NCBI GenBank assembly: GCA_947259685.1
Contig: CAMYNC010000023.1
Span: forward strand, 1 to 33,566
Origin: an uncultured Desulfuromonadales bacterium
GTDB lineage: Bacteria > Desulfobacterota > Desulfuromonadia > Desulfuromonadales > Geopsychrobacteraceae
DNA: 33,566 nt
Reading direction: 5' to 3'
Positions 31,326 to 33,566 of this stretch are shown here, piece after piece. Below the pieces are notes generated by a model. The model had not been told where the DNA came from and made no database searches. It saw only the letters and a program-made list of their open reading frames with translations. The position numbers and the translations under genes were made by a program. Every line of letters starts with the position of its first letter. The stretch's first letter is position 1.

Positions 31326-33074
31326 CTAATAGTAAGAAAAACCCTTGAGCCGCTTGGCCCGGCTCGGATGACGCAACTTGCGCAGCGCCTTGGCTTCGAT
31401 CTGCCGGATCCGCTCGCGGGTGACGTTGAAATCCTGCCCGACCTCTTCCAGGGTATGATCCGATTTCTCGCCAATCCCGAAGCGCATCCGCAGGACCTTC
31501 TCCTCCCGCGGGGTCAGCGATGCCAGTACCCGCGAGGTCTGGTCGGAAAGGTTGCCCTTGATAACCGCTTCCAGCGGGGAGACCACCCCTTTATCTTCGA
31601 TGAAATCGCCCAGCGAGGAATCCTCCTCCTCGCCAATCGGGGTCTCCAGACTGATCGGCTCCTTGGCGATCTTCAAGACCCGGCGGACTTTATCCAGGGG
31701 CAGATCCATCCGCTCGGCGATCTCTTCTGGAATCGGCTCACGGCCGAGCTCCTGGACCAGCTGCCGTGAAGTGCGGATCAGCTTGTTAATGGTTTCGATC
31801 ATATGCACCGGAATCCGGATGGTGCGGGCCTGGTCGGCGATCGCCCGGGTGATCGCTTGACGAATCCACCAGGTGGCATAGGTGGAAAACTTGTAGCCAC
31901 GCCGGTATTCAAACTTATCGACCGCCTTCATCAGGCCGATATTCCCTTCCTGAATCAGGTCGAGAAACTGCAGACCGCGGTTGGTATATTTTTTGGCAAT
32001 CGAGACCACCAGTCGCAGGTTGGCTTCCACCAGCTCGGTCTTGGCCTTTTTCGCCCGCCATTCGCCGCGATACACTTCTTTGAGGTATTCAAGCAGATCT
32101 CCCGGCTCAAACCCCGACTCTTCTTTGACCCGCTTGAACTTACGCTTGGCGGCCTTCAGACGCTTCTCAACGGTCAGCAGGACATCACCAGAGACGTTAA
32201 GCTCTTCGGCAACCGCATGCGCCTCGTCATCATTTTTGCGCATCCGTCGCAAGTAGCTGCGGATCTCTTTGTAGGGCTTCCCGATCTGTTGCTCACAGTT
32301 GGCGACCTCGCCCTGCCCCTTTTTGACCTGCTCACCCATCTCCTTGAGACGATCAACGATCTTGGCAACCTGGTAATCTTTCAACCGTACCTGGCGCATC
32401 AGCTCGGTCATTTCTTCCCGCTGAGCAGCCTGTTTCTTTTCCAGGGACTCACGTTTTTTAGCCGGCAGATCGCCCGCCAGTTCTTCAGTCAACTGGCCGA
32501 ACTTTTCGTCCATCGGCTTGAGCAGCTCATAGAGACCCATCAGCCGCTCCCGCTGCCGTTCTTCGGCTTCACCACCCTCTTCTTCATCATAGTCACGGGT
32601 GATATCAGAAACGCTGGCCTGGGTCTTTTCCAGTTTTTCCAGCAGGGTCATCACGTCCCGCGCAGCGATCGGGGTGCGCATCACCACCTTGGTGACCAAA
32701 GCCTCGCCCTCTTCGATCCGCTTGGCAATCTCTACTTCACCCTCACGGGTCAGCAGCGCCACCTGCCCCATCTCACGCAGATACATCCGCACCGGGTCGC
32801 TGGTGCGACCAAGGGTTCCGGCTTCCAGTTCGACATCACCCTCATCGGTGTCGTCGTCATCATCGTCATCGTCCTTAGGGGTTTGTGCCTTGCTGTCAGA
32901 ATCGACGATTTCGATATCCATCTCACCGAACATGCTCATCACATCCTCAAGCTGTTCTGAGGAGACCATGCTTGCCGGCAGGATATCGTTCACTTCATCA
33001 TAGGTCAGGAAGCCCTTTTCCTTCCCCATATCGATCAGCTGCTGAACCTCTTCTGGATTCCCTTTTTTCGCCAT
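31326..33074 (-). CDS. rpoD: RNA polymerase primary sigma factor (sigma-70/RpoD)
   Basis: Primary sigma factor of 582 residues. Region 1.1 lies at about 1-60 and an acidic run of about eight Asp at about 68-75. Region 1.2 ([22 protein letters not shown]) and a non-conserved region of about 190 residues rich in charged helices follow. Region 2 contains [38 protein letters not shown] and [10 protein letters not shown], then region 3, and region 4 ends with [19 protein letters not shown]. It lies 64 bases after dnaG and is followed by a tRNA, the usual macromolecular-synthesis arrangement without rpsU in view. The SD is GAGGAG eleven bases before the ATG. All DNA- and core-binding regions look intact. 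Confidence 0.97.
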   Translation of the reverse strand: MAKKGNPEEVQQLIDMGKEKGFLTYDEVNDILPASMVSSEQLEDVMSMFGEMDIEIVDSDSKAQTPKDDDDDDDDTDEGDVELEAGTLGRTSDPVRMYLREMGQVALLTREGEVEIAKRIEEGEALVTKVVMRTPIAARDVMTLLEKLEKTQASVSDITRDYDEEEGGEAEERQRERLMGLYELLKPMDEKFGQLTEELAGDLPAKKRESLEKKQAAQREEMTELMRQVRLKDYQVAKIVDRLKEMGEQVKKGQGEVANCEQQIGKPYKEIRSYLRRMRKNDDEAHAVAEELNVSGDVLLTVEKRLKAAKRKFKRVKEESGFEPGDLLEYLKEVYRGEWRAKKAKTELVEANLRLVVSIAKKYTNRGLQFLDLIQEGNIGLMKAVDKFEYRRGYKFSTYATWWIRQAITRAIADQARTIRIPVHMIETINKLIRTSRQLVQELGREPIPEEIAERMDLPLDKVRRVLKIAKEPISLETPIGEEEDSSLGDFIEDKGVVSPLEAVIKGNLSDQTSRVLASLTPREEKVLRMRFGIGEKSDHTLEEVGQDFNVTRERIRQIEAKALRKLRHPSRAKRLKGFSYY

Positions 33075-33138
33075 TTCTGCGTCTTCTCCTCTGGACCTGT
33101 TATCGGCACAGGCCGCTGCATGCTTTCAAGTTTAACCG

Positions 33139-33566
33139 TTACTTCAGTTTAGTAAACTCATCCATTAAATCTTTCGCCCGGGCAGCGTCACCACCTTGCT
33201 CTGCCTGACGGATCTGCCCCAGCAATTCTTCACGTCGTTGTTTTTTGTTGTCACGCTCCAGGCTTTGCCGGCAGCCAGTCAGCATCTCGTGCAGACTGCC
33301 GGTCAAGATATTCGGGTCGACCTCAAGCAGAGCTTCTGCCGCAGCCCTCTGTTCTGCACCAAGCTTGGCAATCAGCCCTTCCAGCTCAGTCGCGGGGGAA
33401 TCCCCCAGCAGAGCCAACAGCCGTTCGGCCAACTGCAGAGCCTGAGGATCATAAAAGTAGGCCGCAACCCCGTCGCCGGAAATTTTCTGCCGTGCATCCG
33501 GTTCATGCAGAATCAAGCAAAGCAGCATCTTTTCAGCCCGATGCCAAGCCAGCGGAACAGCTTGCG
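33139..33566 (-). CDS. dnaG: DNA primase, C-terminal part (runs off the window)
   Basis: C-terminal helicase-binding region of the replication primase. In the minus-strand frame the sequence enters at 33566 and reads QAVPLAWHRAEKMLLCLILH, followed by about 125 further residues, and stops at 33139 (MDEFTKLK). The AEKxLLxLIL motif and the helical C-terminus (LLGQIRQAEQGGDAARAKDLMDEF) fit the DnaB-interacting domain of DnaG. The ATG at 33528 is internal, not the start. The catalytic zinc and TOPRIM domains lie outside. Position directly upstream of rpoD supports the call. Confidence 0.85.
   Translation of the reverse strand, partial: QAVPLAWHRAEKMLLCLILHEPDARQKISGDGVAAYFYDPQALQLAERLLALLGDSPATELEGLIAKLGAEQRAAAEALLEVDPNILTGSLHEMLTGCRQSLERDNKKQRREELLGQIRQAEQGGDAARAKDLMDEFTKLK

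Noticed and set aside
32821..32880. GTC/ATC trinucleotide run suggestive of a repeat
   Set aside because: It encodes the acidic Asp-rich stretch of RpoD, a normal feature.
31803..32960. 385-residue open frame antisense to rpoD
   Set aside because: It is fully covered by rpoD, a certain gene, and its sequence is low-complexity Phe/Leu/His from the opposite strand of charged helices; no SD or family resemblance.
1..33566. CRISPR array, prophage, toxin-antitoxin or defence island
   Set aside because: No regularly spaced repeats, phage genes or defence-type genes were seen; the content is mostly housekeeping.

Overview
The window looks like chromosomal core sequence from a Gram-negative bacterium. 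The best guess is a relative of the Desulfuromonadales (Geobacter/Desulfuromonas/Pelobacter group). This rests on recalled gene order and protein style: dnaG-rpoD-tRNA-Nif3-zinc ribbon-rnpB, a GsuK-like tandem-RCK potassium channel, a four-cysteine receiver protein and a GerMN lipoprotein. No search was run. Lipoproteins, a YdbH-type envelope bridge and periplasmic proteins support a two-membrane cell.

Layout. 1-174: probable right end of an insertion element, with a transposase-like C-terminus followed by two near-identical 21-bp repeats. 179-361 (-): small YjfB-like motility protein. 611-6023 (+): complete 2-oxoglutarate dehydrogenase complex, sucA-sucB-lpd, with a good sigma-70 promoter and a terminator. 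6134-7438 (+): membrane-anchored M23 peptidase. 7668-12847 (+): five overlapping or closely spaced genes for a BMP-type nucleoside/purine ABC importer plus xanthine phosphoribosyltransferase, ended by a clear terminator. 13035-16781 (+): YdbH-like giant envelope protein and a lipoprotein that appears to fuse YnbE-like and YdbL-like parts. 16850-18541 (-): two-TM potassium channel with two RCK modules. 18739-20596 (+): a tiny cross-brace zinc protein and a zinc-ribbon membrane protein. 20611-21021 (-): single-domain receiver. 21240-24322 (+): membrane GGDEF-EAL protein overlapping a SUI1/YciH gene. 24333-25193 (-): GerMN lipoprotein. 25404-25838 (+): secreted SH3 protein. 25944-28680 (-): YkgJ-type Cys protein, LOG-family protein and an ATP-grasp protein in one operon. 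28744-29128 (-): RNase P RNA. 29141-31035 (-): zinc-ribbon coiled-coil protein and Nif3. 31237-31313 (-): tRNA with CAU anticodon, probably Ile2. 31326-33566 (-): rpoD and the 3' part of dnaG (the macromolecular-synthesis locus).

How the parts work together. The first operon feeds the TCA cycle. The importer and Xpt form a plausible purine salvage unit, bringing purine in and converting it to XMP/GMP. YdbH and its partner probably form a lipid-conducting bridge across the periplasm. The right-hand third is informational housekeeping (replication primase, primary sigma, tRNA, RNase P). Several ORF starts are corrected here because a promoter, terminator or SD lies inside the longer reading frame: Nif3, the YkgJ-like gene, the receiver, YdbH, the BMP protein and the GerMN lipoprotein. 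The most unusual items are the YnbE-YdbL fusion with an apparent relic signal peptide, terminators placed directly against the next gene, and two small cysteine-rich proteins. No CRISPR, prophage or obvious defence system is present. No gene-free stretch exceeds 300 bases.
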